This document shows positions 1 to 9,029 of a stretch of 35,022 bases of DNA, piece by piece (the stretch's first letter is position 1; the number at the start of each line of letters is the position of its first letter). Source of the DNA: Planctomycetota bacterium (lineage in GTDB: Bacteria > Planctomycetota > Planctomycetia > Gemmatales > Gemmataceae); NCBI GenBank assembly GCA_016191165.1, contig JACPPF010000062.1:1-35022 (forward strand), written 5' to 3'. Under the pieces are notes generated by a model. That model searched no databases, was not told the origin of the DNA, and saw only the letters and a program-made list of their open reading frames with translations. A program made the translations under genes and the position numbers.

Positions 1-151
1 CAGGCCTCAAGATCGCCAATTCCGCGTCACCGTGGCCATCGCCACCGAAGAAACCGCTACCACGCCAAGCACCGTCGTCTGGCCATTTGTAAAATGGCCC
101 AAGCTGGGGGATCGCCAGCTGACAGTCCGGGAACTGCTGCATTTTTCCCAT
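1..151 (-). CDS. Possible partial protein, cut by the window edge
   Basis: An open frame runs from an ATG at 151 to the window edge without a stop (50 codons), with sensible codon use and a Gly-rich stretch FFGGDGHGDAE near the cut end. No family is recognised. The same frame stays open upstream to about 209. A separate ATG at 219, overlapping the stop of the preceding minus-strand gene, reads only MKLAIAF before a TGA, so the true start may lie there if a base is missing. The call is tentative because the fragment is short and there is no clear ribosome-binding site. Confidence 0.3.
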   Translation of the reverse strand, partial: MGKMQQFPDCQLAIPQLGPFYKWPDDGAWRGSGFFGGDGHGDAELAILRP

Positions 152-215
152 GATATTCCAAGTGCCTGGGCAAGGCAATGATAATTTGTCCAGTATCAGA
201 AAGCGATGGCGAGCT

Positions 216-755
216 TCATGTTATCTTCCCCCAGTTGGCTGTCCGCCAATCGTCTGGAATTGGTGTATCAGGAGGAACACCGAGATCATCGAGGATACCA
301 GCGCCGTCATCGTAGTAGTCGTCCTGATCTGATTGCTGGTAGGCATGGATCATGTCCATGTTCAACTGGTGCACTCGCTCTTGCTCTTCGGGCGGCAGTT
401 GGCTCAACTGGCGCTGTGTAAAGCGCCCTGCGTTTCGCCAAACCATCTGCTGGGTAGCCGGGTCCAACGCTTTGAAGGAAGGCATTTGAAGGTAAGAGCG
501 ATTCGTTGCACGACGCATACCGAAAGGATTGCTGGTCTTGGGCGTCCTCACAGGCGTCTTACTCATCTGCGGTGTCGTTTTCGGAGTGGGCGCATTGGTA
601 GCCACCGGTGTTGTCTTGGGAGCCGGGGGCTGGCCCCCTTGCTCGGCCTCCATGAGTTGAAGCCACTCGTAGAAAGTTTTCATGTAGGTATCTATGGCTG
701 TAGCCTGCTTTTTGTTCCGGGGGCGTGGAGGCAGTTGGAAGTAGCCTTGGGCCAT
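216..755 (-). CDS. Hypothetical Pro/Thr-rich protein, probably the displaced C-terminal half of the upstream gene
   Basis: This frame codes for about 179 residues from the first usable ATG at 755. The product has a Pro/Thr/Lys-rich linker (PPAPKTTPVATNAPTPKTTP) and a polar, helix-prone region (FTQRQLSQLPPEEQERVHQL), and ends in an acidic tail with DQDDYYDDG. Its composition is clearly protein-like. There is no good ribosome-binding site in front of 755, and the frame stays open upstream to 1004, overlapping the secreted protein that starts at 1158. The simplest reading is that both are one secreted protein broken by a frameshift between about 700 and 810, where a run of seven A lies at 802-808. 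No family recognised. Confidence 0.5.
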   Translation of the reverse strand: MAQGYFQLPPRPRNKKQATAIDTYMKTFYEWLQLMEAEQGGQPPAPKTTPVATNAPTPKTTPQMSKTPVRTPKTSNPFGMRRATNRSYLQMPSFKALDPATQQMVWRNAGRFTQRQLSQLPPEEQERVHQLNMDMIHAYQQSDQDDYYDDGAGILDDLGVPPDTPIPDDWRTANWGKIT

Positions 756-1158
756 TTGAAATGATTTGCACCAAATGAAATGGATTGGGCCGGTTCGAGT
801 CAAAAAAAGGCAAAGCCACCTGAAAGGCCGTGATCGCCAGGCCTTCGCCGGTATCGATCCAGTCCATCTGCACGCGGGCGCCGAGCGGGGCGGCGCGGAC
901 TGCCGCGAGCACTTTCGGCATCGGCCCTTTGGCCTTCGGATCGTACATGACGCGATAGGTCCGCGCCTTCTCCTCACCCGTGGCGAGAACCTCGACCAGC
1001 ACATTCCGCTTGTTCTTGGTGTCCTTACGCGATTGCAACTCGCCGGTCACGCTCCCGGTGCGGCGTTTTTTCTTGCCCTTTTCCTGCGCCGACTCCGATA
1101 CGCCGCACAGAATTACCAGCGCAAGCGCCATACCGAATACGATGAGCCGTTGATACAT
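559..1158 (-). CDS. Secreted hypothetical protein, N-terminal part of a frame-broken gene
   Basis: The ATG at 1158 opens a classical signal peptide (MYQRLIVFGMALALVILCG, then a polar SESAQ cleavage region) followed by a Lys/Arg-rich start to the mature protein. The next ~90 residues look like a small beta-rich domain (VLVEVLATGEEKARTYRVMYDPK). After about residue 120 the translation turns into low-quality sequence (GGRARGPAPGSQ) and stops at 559, while a convincing coding frame continues in the next frame down to 216. The open frame extends further upstream to 1383, but the signal peptide fixes the start at 1158. Function unknown; export to the periplasm or beyond is inferred from the signal peptide. 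Confidence 0.55.
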   Translation of the reverse strand: MYQRLIVFGMALALVILCGVSESAQEKGKKKRRTGSVTGELQSRKDTKNKRNVLVEVLATGEEKARTYRVMYDPKAKGPMPKVLAAVRAAPLGARVQMDWIDTGEGLAITAFQVALPFFDSNRPNPFHLVQIISNGPRLLPTASTPPEQKAGYSHRYLHENFLRVASTHGGRARGPAPGSQDNTGGYQCAHSENDTADE

Positions 1159-1322
1159 GGTCTTCCGCCTTTCTTTTGGGGCAATGGAGGGGGGACTGGA
1201 AGTCGATCCGGCCGACCTCTCGTGTTGGCTATTGTTCCCGGACCGGGCCGGATTGGCAATAAAAAAGTGGCCAATTCGTTGTCGTGGTTCAAATTCGGCT
1301 ATTCTCAGGTCCCATACAATCC

Positions 1323-1397
1323 GCGAGCCGCCGGGCTTGTCCCGGCGGTGAGCCGCCCCGATCGGGAGGCACCGCCTGGACAAACCCGGCGGCTCGC
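1323..1397. repeat. Palindromic intergenic element (27-bp arms)
   Basis: Arms at 1323-1349 and 1371-1397 are inverted copies differing at 2 of 27 positions, around a 21-base loop. The left arm is identical over 27 bases to the left arm of the element at 4716-4791, so this is a dispersed family. It lies upstream of the secreted protein gene (1158) and downstream of the stop at 1470. The rest of the 1159-1469 gap shows nothing else I can name. Confidence 0.8.
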
Positions 1398-1469
1398 AGG
1401 GATCTTCAGCTGAACCAGGTCGATTCGTCTACTGAAACGGTGCGATGTCGCCTCGAACGGATTGGCGTC

Positions 1470-2372
1470 TCATTTCGGATCGGGGATGCCATGATCCGGC
1501 GCTCCGAGGACGCCGGTGGGCCGAGCGCCGGGCTGGACGCTTGGGGGGAACGAGGGGATTTCCCAGACCACTCGATCGCCCACCAGGGTCCCGGAAGAGG
1601 CGAGGTGGCCGATGTGCGCCTTCTCCTCGAAAACCACCCGTGGCTCCAAAAGCGACAACGTCAGACGTTGACAGTGGCCCTTCCACCCGCCGGCCGCGAA
1701 GGCTACGTTGCCGCGCGCCAAGACCTCCTGGCTGCTCGGGAGTTTCTCCACGTGATCGCACAGGATTCGAAACTCAACCGCCTGTTTCGTGCCGGCATGA
1801 AGCGTCGCCGTCACCAGGGTTTGCTGGCCAACTTTTTCCATGGAGACGACCCAGGGCCCTGGCGAGGGCTTCGGCGTCAAGGGCGAGGTGATCCCGATTT
1901 TGCTGGGGTCAATGGACTTCAAATCGATCGGCAACGGATCCGCGCCCAGCGGCGGCAGCGGGCGAGGCTTCTTGTCGTTTGGAAACAGCGGCGCCAATTC
2001 GGGCTGCCTTTTTTCATTCGCCAAATCGGGCGGTGAATTCTTCTTGTTTTTGTTCTCTTCGCGAAGGTGTTCGAGTAATTTGCGGACCATTTCGTTGGCA
2101 GAACCGGCGCCTGCATCCTCTTTTTTCTCAAATGCGGCGCCATGAATCGGAGGCGGTTTCGGCGCGGGGATTTCGGGAAGTTGGTTGGGCGTGACAGCCG
2201 CGCGCGGCTTTTCGACCGCACCAGGCGGCGGCAGCGGTTTCGATTCGGGCTGCACTTCCGTTTGAACGTCTCCGCCCTGTTCGCGCCTGGGCCAAAAGTA
2301 GTAGTAGGCGCCTGCGTTGAGACCGAGCAACGCGAACACGCAGATCTTGGCGTAGATTTGTTGGTTGCTCAT
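1470..2372 (-). CDS. Membrane-anchored Pro-rich hypothetical protein
   Basis: The 300-residue product starts MSNQQIYAKICVFALLG with one hydrophobic segment at about residues 9-26, followed by WPRREQGG, giving a single N-terminal membrane anchor or uncleaved signal. Residues 35-165 are Pro/Lys/Glu-rich and low in complexity, probably a flexible linker. Residues 170-300 look like a folded beta-rich domain (WVVSMEKVGQQTLVTATLHA, VEFRILCDHVEKL). This anchor-linker-domain plan is common among planctomycete envelope proteins. No domain family recognised. The start is the ATG at 2372. Confidence 0.75.
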   Translation of the reverse strand: MSNQQIYAKICVFALLGLNAGAYYYFWPRREQGGDVQTEVQPESKPLPPPGAVEKPRAAVTPNQLPEIPAPKPPPIHGAAFEKKEDAGAGSANEMVRKLLEHLREENKNKKNSPPDLANEKRQPELAPLFPNDKKPRPLPPLGADPLPIDLKSIDPSKIGITSPLTPKPSPGPWVVSMEKVGQQTLVTATLHAGTKQAVEFRILCDHVEKLPSSQEVLARGNVAFAAGGWKGHCQRLTLSLLEPRVVFEEKAHIGHLASSGTLVGDRVVWEIPSFPPSVQPGARPTGVLGAPDHGIPDPK

Positions 2373-2628
2373 GCTGACGTCCGTTCGTGGCGGGACGCGC
2401 GCGGCACAGAAGCTTGCGGCCGCCGCTGGCGCGTCAAACTAACAAATACCAGAACTCCACCGCCAATGTCACTACCGGTTTTGCAAGCCCCGTTCTTGTT
2501 CGAGTGGTAAAATATTCAAAATGGCTTGATGCCGGTAAGACCGATCTGGCCGACCGCGGCAAAGAAAGTCATTGTGCGTTCTTTAGCGTGAACAATCGTT
2601 GCGGGATTTTTCAAACTTCGCCACGATT

Positions 2629-2659
2629 TTTTCTCTTAGGCTGGAACCGGCGCTATAAT
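2629..2659 (+). promoter_or_regulatory. Putative sigma70-type promoter
   Basis: A perfect TATAAT lies at 2654-2659, with a weak -35-like TTTTCT at 2629-2634 (19-base spacer). It sits in the otherwise gene-free 2373-2745 interval, about 90 bases before the small membrane protein gene. That interval is less GC-rich than its surroundings and holds nothing else I can name. Confidence 0.4.
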
Positions 2660-2745
2660 AGTTCGCACGGGCGGACAGACCCCGGTCGCGAGAGGACGCC
2701 GGGACGGTGACGAGGCAATCACCCTGAGGCAACACGCTATCTCCC

Positions 2746-3087
2746 GTGGTTGGATGCATGATGGGGACAGTCCAGGTCGGCTATCTAGGGGACATCCTGT
2801 TCGCCCAGCGGGCGACCACGGATTGGGACCTCTTCCTGGCCGCCGGGGCGCTGTTCGGTGTGATTGGTCTGGGAATATGGGCGATCGTCAAGGTCAAGCG
2901 CTGGCGCGAGGCCGACAGCGCGGATCATGCCCCGCCGCCGGACTTGCAACTCGAACACTATCAAAAGATGGTGGCCGAGGGGTTGCTCGACCCGGCCGAG
3001 CTCGCTCGCATTCAGGACCAGATCGAAAAGCGCTGCGTCCCACCATCTGCAGGTCCACCAACCACGGATTCCCCTCCCCAGACGTGA
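2746..3087 (+). CDS. Small membrane protein of unknown function
   Basis: The frame encodes 113 residues from a GTG at 2746; in-frame ATGs at 2758 and 2761 are equally likely starts because no strong ribosome-binding site picks one. The product has one membrane segment ([19 protein letters not shown], about residues 30-48), then a charged stretch and a helical segment [20 protein letters not shown], ending in a Pro/Thr-rich tail. The helical part resembles short SHOCT-like or oligomerisation helices found at the ends of small membrane proteins, but I would not assign a family. It precedes clpX by about 300 bases and has its own promoter-like sequence upstream. Confidence 0.6.
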   Translation: MVGCMMGTVQVGYLGDILFAQRATTDWDLFLAAGALFGVIGLGIWAIVKVKRWREADSADHAPPPDLQLEHYQKMVAEGLLDPAELARIQDQIEKRCVPPSAGPPTTDSPPQT

Positions 3088-3198
3088 TGCCCCGGCTTTC
3101 CGGAACCAATCGTCATGCATTCGACATCCAGGATGTAATAATCCGCAGATTGGACACCGGTCCTGCGCCTTCGTTCCCCACGTCCGCGCCATTTGTTC

Positions 3199-3227
3199 TT
3201 GCTCGGTGGGAGCGCATCACGTAAAAT
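3199..3227 (+). promoter_or_regulatory. Putative clpX promoter
   Basis: TTGCTC (3199-3204) and TAAAAT (3222-3227) are separated by exactly 17 bases. The -10 matches five of six consensus positions. It would give a leader of about 150 bases before the clpX ATG at 3383. The remainder of 3088-3382 shows nothing else. Confidence 0.4.
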
Positions 3228-3382
3228 CGGTATCAGCCAGTACCGAAGCTGAACTTGTGTTTTTGAACGCTTCGCAACGGCCAGCAAATTTGCTCCGCTC
3301 GGTTGCTCCCGTTGAGGAAGGCCGCGTAGTTGACGACCAATCGGACCAACGTGTTTGGTCTAACCTCGGAGAATTGACGTCC

Positions 3383-4678
<1,296 letters not shown>

Positions 4679-4715
4679 GTTCTCCATTTAGGGCTTGGTT
4701 CAAGTGAAGGTCACG

Positions 4716-4791
4716 GCGAGCCGCCGGGCTTGTCCCGGCGGTGAATCAGGCCGAATCGAGATGCACCGCCGGGACAAGCCCGGCGGCTCGC
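4716..4791. repeat. Palindromic intergenic element, second copy of the 1323 family
   Basis: Perfect 27-base inverted arms at 4716-4742 and 4765-4791 flank a 22-base loop. It follows the clpX stop by about 38 bases and could act as a terminator hairpin, although no T-tract follows. Its left arm is identical to 1323-1349. Confidence 0.85.
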
Positions 4792-4836
4792 GGAATGTTT
4801 GTCACCCTAAGATCGATTGAATTGAACCAGGCCCCA

Positions 4837-4899
4837 TTTAGCCGCGGGGCTTGCCCCGCATCATTTTGGCGAAAACGCTGGGCTAGCCCCGCGGCTAAA
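4837..4899. repeat. Palindromic element with TTTAGC/GCTAAA ends
   Basis: Arms at about 4837-4856 and 4880-4899 form an inverted repeat with one mismatch, starting TTTAGCCGCGGGGC and ending GCCCCGCGGCTAAA. It lies directly behind the 4716-4791 element, so the clpX-ompH gap carries two different hairpins in tandem. Confidence 0.8.
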
Positions 4900-4917
4900 C
4901 GATTCGCAATTCTGCTC

Positions 4918-4946
4918 TTGACCTCTCTTTCCTTGTGCGTTACAAG
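4918..4946 (+). promoter_or_regulatory. Putative ompH promoter
   Basis: TTGACC (4918-4923, five of six consensus positions) and TACAAG (4941-4946, four of six) are spaced by exactly 17 bases, with a 5' leader of about 110 bases before the GTG at 5060. Confidence 0.5.
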
Positions 4947-5059
4947 CCCCACCCAAATGGGGACCATCGGGCAAGCATTCTTGCTCGCATGTCGAAGCCA
5001 CGGCACGGATGCGGGACCCGGCCAACGGTTCGACCAAACAGGCACAAGGAGAGATTTCC

Positions 5060-5731
5060 GTGAAGAAAATGATCTTGTTCGCGACCGGTTTCGCCGTCCT
5101 GGCGATGGGGGCCGTCGGCAGTTCTTACCTGTCCGCTCAACAAGGCGGCGGCGCCAAAACGCCCCAGATGCAGGGAACCAAAGTCGCAGTCGTCAACATC
5201 GGCTACGTCTTCAGCAAGTACAAACGCGCCCAGCAGTTCAAGTTGGAACTGGAGCAAACACTGGCCCAGCCAAAGAAAGACGCCAAGGTCCTGATCGACC
5301 AGATGGACGCCTGGCAAAAATACATCCGCGAAAAGGGCCCCTCCCTGCCCAAATCCGAACGTGAATCGATTGAGGAAAAGCTTGTCCAGCACAAACGCAA
5401 ACTCGAAATCATGGACCACGACATTCGCAAACTCCTTGGCCGAAAGTCGGAGCAGAATCTCGAAACGCTGTGGAAAGAGGTCAACGTCTGCATCACGCGC
5501 GTTTCCGAAGCATATGGCTTCCAGATTGTGTTCGGCTATGGCGATCCGTTTGAGAAGGGCCTGATGGACCAGTTCCCGAACATCAATCGCAAGATGCAGG
5601 CGATGGATCAGGGCAGCACGGTTCCCCTCTACGTTCACGGCAGCGTCGATCTGTCCAAGACCGTGGCCGACACGTTGAATCTCTGGCTTGAGCCGCAGAA
5701 GTCGGTGCAGCCCACCAGTGGCAGTAAGTAA
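5060..5731 (+). CDS. OmpH/Skp family periplasmic chaperone-like protein
   Basis: OmpH/Skp proteins are periplasmic chaperones that hold unfolded outer-membrane proteins. I chose the GTG at 5060 because AAGGAGA lies 7 bases upstream (5046-5052) and the product then opens with a signal peptide (VKKMILFATGFAVLAMGAVG). The mature 223-residue precursor shows the family plan: a short beta strand (VAVVNIGYVFSKYKRAQQF), then a long charged coiled-coil hairpin (about residues 65-135) and a C-terminal strand region (EAYGFQIVFGYGDPF). Length and order fit the Skp family, with a longer C-terminus than the usual ~160 residues. The next gene is lpxC, which supports a role in outer-membrane assembly. Confidence 0.8.
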   Translation: MKKMILFATGFAVLAMGAVGSSYLSAQQGGGAKTPQMQGTKVAVVNIGYVFSKYKRAQQFKLELEQTLAQPKKDAKVLIDQMDAWQKYIREKGPSLPKSERESIEEKLVQHKRKLEIMDHDIRKLLGRKSEQNLETLWKEVNVCITRVSEAYGFQIVFGYGDPFEKGLMDQFPNINRKMQAMDQGSTVPLYVHGSVDLSKTVADTLNLWLEPQKSVQPTSGSK

Positions 5732-5774
5732 CCGAATTGCCATACTGCACGTTCTTGAGATTAGCACAATTACC

Positions 5775-5835
5775 ACGAGCCGCGACCGTAAGGGAGCGGG
5801 GACCATCCAACGCTCCCTTCACGGTCGCGGCTCGT
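5775..5835. repeat. Palindromic intergenic element
   Basis: Arms at 5775-5798 and 5811-5835 are inverted copies with a one-base bulge (ACGAGCCGCGACCGT against ACGGTCGCGGCTCGT). It lies between ompH and lpxC and shares the GCCGCGACC core with the elements at 21058-21139 and 23905-23933. Confidence 0.8.
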
Positions 5836-6009
5836 TATTGAGTGTCGTGGCGCGTGCGGTATAACTGGTTCCCAAGCCGAGTTTTGCGAAATGGTTGCCA
5901 AAGTGCGATTGCCCGGCGCAACCCGTTTTTGTTACATTCCAAACCGCTCACTGTCTTACGTCGAATCAACGCCAGGCCGCTGGGCGGTTCACTCAAGGAT
6001 GAGACTGCC

Positions 6010-6894
6010 GTGAAACGAATTCAAGATCGCTGCCAACAAACCATCGCCCGACCGGTCGAACTGCAAGGGATCGGTTATGTGACGGGCAAACTGGTTCACC
6101 TGCGTTTTCGCCCGGCCTCGGCGTGTACCGGGGTCGTTTTCGTGCGCACCGACCTCGGCCCATCCGCTTGCATCGCGGCCTGTGTCGAAAACGTCACCGG
6201 CACGGCGCGGCGCACGACGCTGGGACAGGCCCCCTTGCACGTCGGCCTGGTCGAACACGTCCTGGCCGCGCTGGCGGGATTGCGCATCGACAACTGCTAC
6301 GTGGACCTCGACGCGCCAGAGCCTCCCGGCCTCGACGGTTCGGCCCTGCCCCTGGTCAAGGCCCTTGCCCAGGCCGGGACGCTGATGCAGCCGCAGCGCC
6401 GGCCGATCTGGACCGTGGATCGCACGGTTGTCTATTCGTCGCAGGACGCGACCATTGCTCTGCATCCCCTCGACACGCCCGATTTGCGCGTCAGTTATCT
6501 GCTTGATCATGGAATCGATTCACCGATTCCCTGGCAAATGTGCACGCAAGTGATCACACCAGGCGATTTTTCTTCGCAGATCGCCCCATGCCGGACCTTC
6601 GTGACGGAGCAAGAAGCGCTGAGCCTGCGCAGCCAAGGCCTCGGTTCGCGCAGTACGGTCGCCGACCTGCTTGTCTTTGGCCGACATGGTCCCATTCAGA
6701 ACAAGACACGTTTCGCCAATGAGCCGGCCCGGCACAAAATCCTCGATATCGTCGGCGACCTCGCCCTGCTCGGATGCGACCTGCGCGGCCACGTCGTCGC
6801 CTACCGCTCCGGACATCCGCACAACGTCGAACTCGTCCGCCAGCTTTCTCTGCAAATGCAGAAGGAATCGCCACGGCAGCGCTGTGCGGCGTAG
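6010..6894 (+). CDS. lpxC: UDP-3-O-acyl-N-acetylglucosamine deacetylase LpxC
   Basis: LpxC is the zinc deacetylase that commits UDP-acyl-GlcNAc to lipid A synthesis. The 294-residue product keeps the key residues: E82/H83 in GLVEHVLAALAGLRIDN, H242 and D246 in RHKILDIVGDL (zinc ligands with H83), and H269 in RSGHPHN (catalytic His). The LDGSALP loop is also present. I take the GTG at 6010 as the start because AAGGA lies about 10 bases upstream and the product then begins right before the first conserved strand (QQTIARPVELQGIG); the frame is open further back to 5842. A weak promoter-like pair (TTGCCC at 5909, TTACAT at 5932) precedes it. It sits in an ompH-lpxC-oxidoreductase cluster, which implies an outer membrane with lipid A. 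Confidence 0.93.
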   Translation: MKRIQDRCQQTIARPVELQGIGYVTGKLVHLRFRPASACTGVVFVRTDLGPSACIAACVENVTGTARRTTLGQAPLHVGLVEHVLAALAGLRIDNCYVDLDAPEPPGLDGSALPLVKALAQAGTLMQPQRRPIWTVDRTVVYSSQDATIALHPLDTPDLRVSYLLDHGIDSPIPWQMCTQVITPGDFSSQIAPCRTFVTEQEALSLRSQGLGSRSTVADLLVFGRHGPIQNKTRFANEPARHKILDIVGDLALLGCDLRGHVVAYRSGHPHNVELVRQLSLQMQKESPRQRCAA

Positions 6895-6951
6895 CCTTCG
6901 CGAGGCCTCTCTCCCAATGGGAGTGGGGAGAAGAAATCAAGGAATCACACC

Positions 6952-8031
6952 ATGAAACGACTTCGCGTCGCGGTGATCGGCGTCGGGCATCTTGGCAAGG
7001 AACACGCGCGCATTCTCGCGGGGCTTCCTGACGTGGACCTCGTCGGCGTCGCCGATGCCAATCCGGAGCAAGCCCAGGCAGTCGCCCGCCGGCACGATAC
7101 CCAGGCATTCAACGAATATTGGCCCCTGCTCAACCTCGTCGATGCCGCCAGCATTGTCGTGCCGACGTCGCATCATCTGGCCGTGGCGCGGGAGTTCTTG
7201 CGGCGTGGCATTCACTTACTGGTCGAGAAGCCCCTTGCCTGTACGACCGCGGAGGCCGGCGAACTGGTCGAACTGGCCGCCCGCCACGGCGCGATCTTGC
7301 AAGTCGGCCATATCGAGCGTTTCAACCCGGCCTACGAGGATTTGCGTACACGCTGTTTCGAGCCGAAGATGATCCGCGCGCAACGCATGGGACCATTCAC
7401 CGGCCGGTCGACCGACGTTGGCGTCGTCCTCGATCTGATGATCCACGATATCGACCTCATCCTTGGGTTGGTTCAAGCGTCGGTTCGCTCCGTGGAAGCC
7501 GTCGGCATGAGCTGCTTCGGCGGGCACGAGGATGTCGCGATGGCGCGACTCCTTTTCGTCAACGGGTGCGTCGCCGAAATGACGGCGAGCCGGGCGAGTC
7601 CGACCGCGTCGCGCCTGATGCAAATCTGGGGCCCCGAGGGCCATGCCGAGATCGATTTCGCAACCCGAAAACTGACGCTTGTGCAGCCATCCGCCGCGGT
7701 GCGCCGCAACGGTCTGGACTCCGCCCGGCTCGACCCGGCCTCGCGCAGCCGAATTCGCGAGGAACTGTTCACGCGCCATCTGGAGATGTTGACCATCGAC
7801 GGCAAGGCCCAGGATCAATTGACGTGCGAGTTGGAGGAGTTCGTCACGTGCGTGCGCACGGGCCGATCACCACGCGTCACGGGCCAGGATGGGTTGGCCG
7901 CGATCCATGTCGCCGAGCAAATTCTTGGTTCGTTGCGCGAACACGCCTGGAGCGGTTCCAAGGGGCCGCTCGATCTGCCCCCGCCTGGCGGGTTGCTGTT
8001 CCCGCATCGGGTGGAGCAGGATGTGGCGTGA
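6952..8031 (+). CDS. Gfo/Idh/MocA family NAD(P)-dependent oxidoreductase
   Basis: The N-terminal Rossmann fold carries VIGVGHLGKEHA (residues 8-19), the family EKP motif is at 92-94, and the catalytic-region His lies in MIHDIDL (H165). The length of 359 residues is normal for the family. The stretch QVGHIERFNPAYEDL is the form I associate with oxidoreductases encoded beside lipid A genes, such as GnnA, which oxidises the 3-position of UDP-GlcNAc; lpxC lies 57 bases upstream on the same strand. A role in modifying a UDP-sugar for lipid A or another envelope glycan is an inference. The ATG at 6952 follows AAGGAATCACACC, a usable ribosome-binding site. Confidence 0.85.
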   Translation: MKRLRVAVIGVGHLGKEHARILAGLPDVDLVGVADANPEQAQAVARRHDTQAFNEYWPLLNLVDAASIVVPTSHHLAVAREFLRRGIHLLVEKPLACTTAEAGELVELAARHGAILQVGHIERFNPAYEDLRTRCFEPKMIRAQRMGPFTGRSTDVGVVLDLMIHDIDLILGLVQASVRSVEAVGMSCFGGHEDVAMARLLFVNGCVAEMTASRASPTASRLMQIWGPEGHAEIDFATRKLTLVQPSAAVRRNGLDSARLDPASRSRIREELFTRHLEMLTIDGKAQDQLTCELEEFVTCVRTGRSPRVTGQDGLAAIHVAEQILGSLREHAWSGSKGPLDLPPPGGLLFPHRVEQDVA

Positions 8032-8040
8032 TTGCCTGTA

Positions 8041-8082
8041 TTCGTTTAGCGCCCGCGCGGCGCCACGCGGGCGCTAAACGAA
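8041..8082. repeat. Perfect palindrome between convergent genes, likely bidirectional terminator
   Basis: Perfect 17-base arms at 8041-8057 and 8066-8082 (TTCGTTTAGCGCCCGCG and its complement) around an 8-base loop. It fills the 55-base space between the oxidoreductase stop (8031) and the larB stop (8087), which face each other. The minus-strand side is followed by only a short T run, so termination is an inference. Confidence 0.85.
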
Positions 8083-8086
8083 AACG

Positions 8087-8848
8087 CTAATGTACCCGAG
8101 CCGCCCGGCGGGCGATGAGGGCGGCGACGTATCCGGCCTTGAAGCCGCTGTCGATATTCACCACGACCACGTTGGCCGAGCAGGCGTTGAGCATGGTCAA
8201 GAGCGGCGCGAGCCCGCCGAAGGCTGCCCCGTAGCCGACGCTCGTTGGTACGGCGATCACCGGACAATCAACCAATCCACCCACCACGCTGGGCAAGGCC
8301 CCATCCATTCCCGCGGCGACCACGATGGCGTCGGCCCCCATGAATTCCTGACGATGGCGCAGAAGCCGATGGATGCCCGCGACGCCGACGTCGGCGATCA
8401 GCGCGGCGTTGGTTCCCAGTGCCTCGGCGGTGACCAGCGCCTCGCGCGCGACCGGCAGGTCGCTGGTGCCGGCCGTCAGGATGGTGACTCGGCCAACAGG
8501 CGGCCGCGGTTCGCCAAAGGAGAGCCAAAACGTGCGTGCAACGCGGTCTTGCTGGGCGCCTGGGAAAATCGCCGCGAGGTGTTCGGCCTGCTCGTCGCTG
8601 ACGCGCGTGGCCAGACAATGCTGCCCGGCCTCGTGAAGCTGGCGGACCACGCCTTCGATCCATTCACACGTTTTGCCCTGGCAGAAGATCACTTCGGGAA
8701 ACCCGCACCGCGCATGGCGTTGCAAATCGACGTGGGCATAACCCAGATCGGCCACCACCGGCGCGGTCATCTTCTCCAGGGCCGACGCGACCCCCAGCCT
8801 CCCGGCTTGTACTTGCTCCAACAGTTCGCGCAGATCGACAGGTTCCAA
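8087..8848 (-). CDS. larB: LarB, pyridinium-3,5-biscarboxylic acid mononucleotide synthase
   Basis: LarB carboxylates and hydrolyses nicotinic acid adenine dinucleotide, the first step in making the nickel-pincer nucleotide cofactor of lactate racemase-type enzymes. The 253-residue product has the PurE-like C-terminal domain with AGTSDLPVAREA, the VAAGMDGALPSVVGGL loop and the characteristic PTSVGYGAAFGGLAPLLTML and NIDSGFKAGYVAA ends. The length is typical. No larC, larE or larA is adjacent, so it stands alone here. It faces the Gfo/Idh/MocA gene across a palindrome and is divergent from the secreted protein gene at 9030. Confidence 0.92.
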   Translation of the reverse strand: MEPVDLRELLEQVQAGRLGVASALEKMTAPVVADLGYAHVDLQRHARCGFPEVIFCQGKTCEWIEGVVRQLHEAGQHCLATRVSDEQAEHLAAIFPGAQQDRVARTFWLSFGEPRPPVGRVTILTAGTSDLPVAREALVTAEALGTNAALIADVGVAGIHRLLRHRQEFMGADAIVVAAGMDGALPSVVGGLVDCPVIAVPTSVGYGAAFGGLAPLLTMLNACSANVVVVNIDSGFKAGYVAALIARRAARVH

Positions 8849-9029
8849 GACGTTCTCCCGTTTGCAGGCGCGCTCGCCCCAGGCGACCGGCTAAACTTGA
8901 GTTTTTTTGTGAAATCCATGAATCTTTTCAAGTTCCCTCTCCGCCTGACCGATTCAATCATCATAACCGATTTTCTTCGGATCAGCGCGCGCCGTTCAGG
9001 CGATCCGATTTCGGTGAAGGAGGTCAGGC

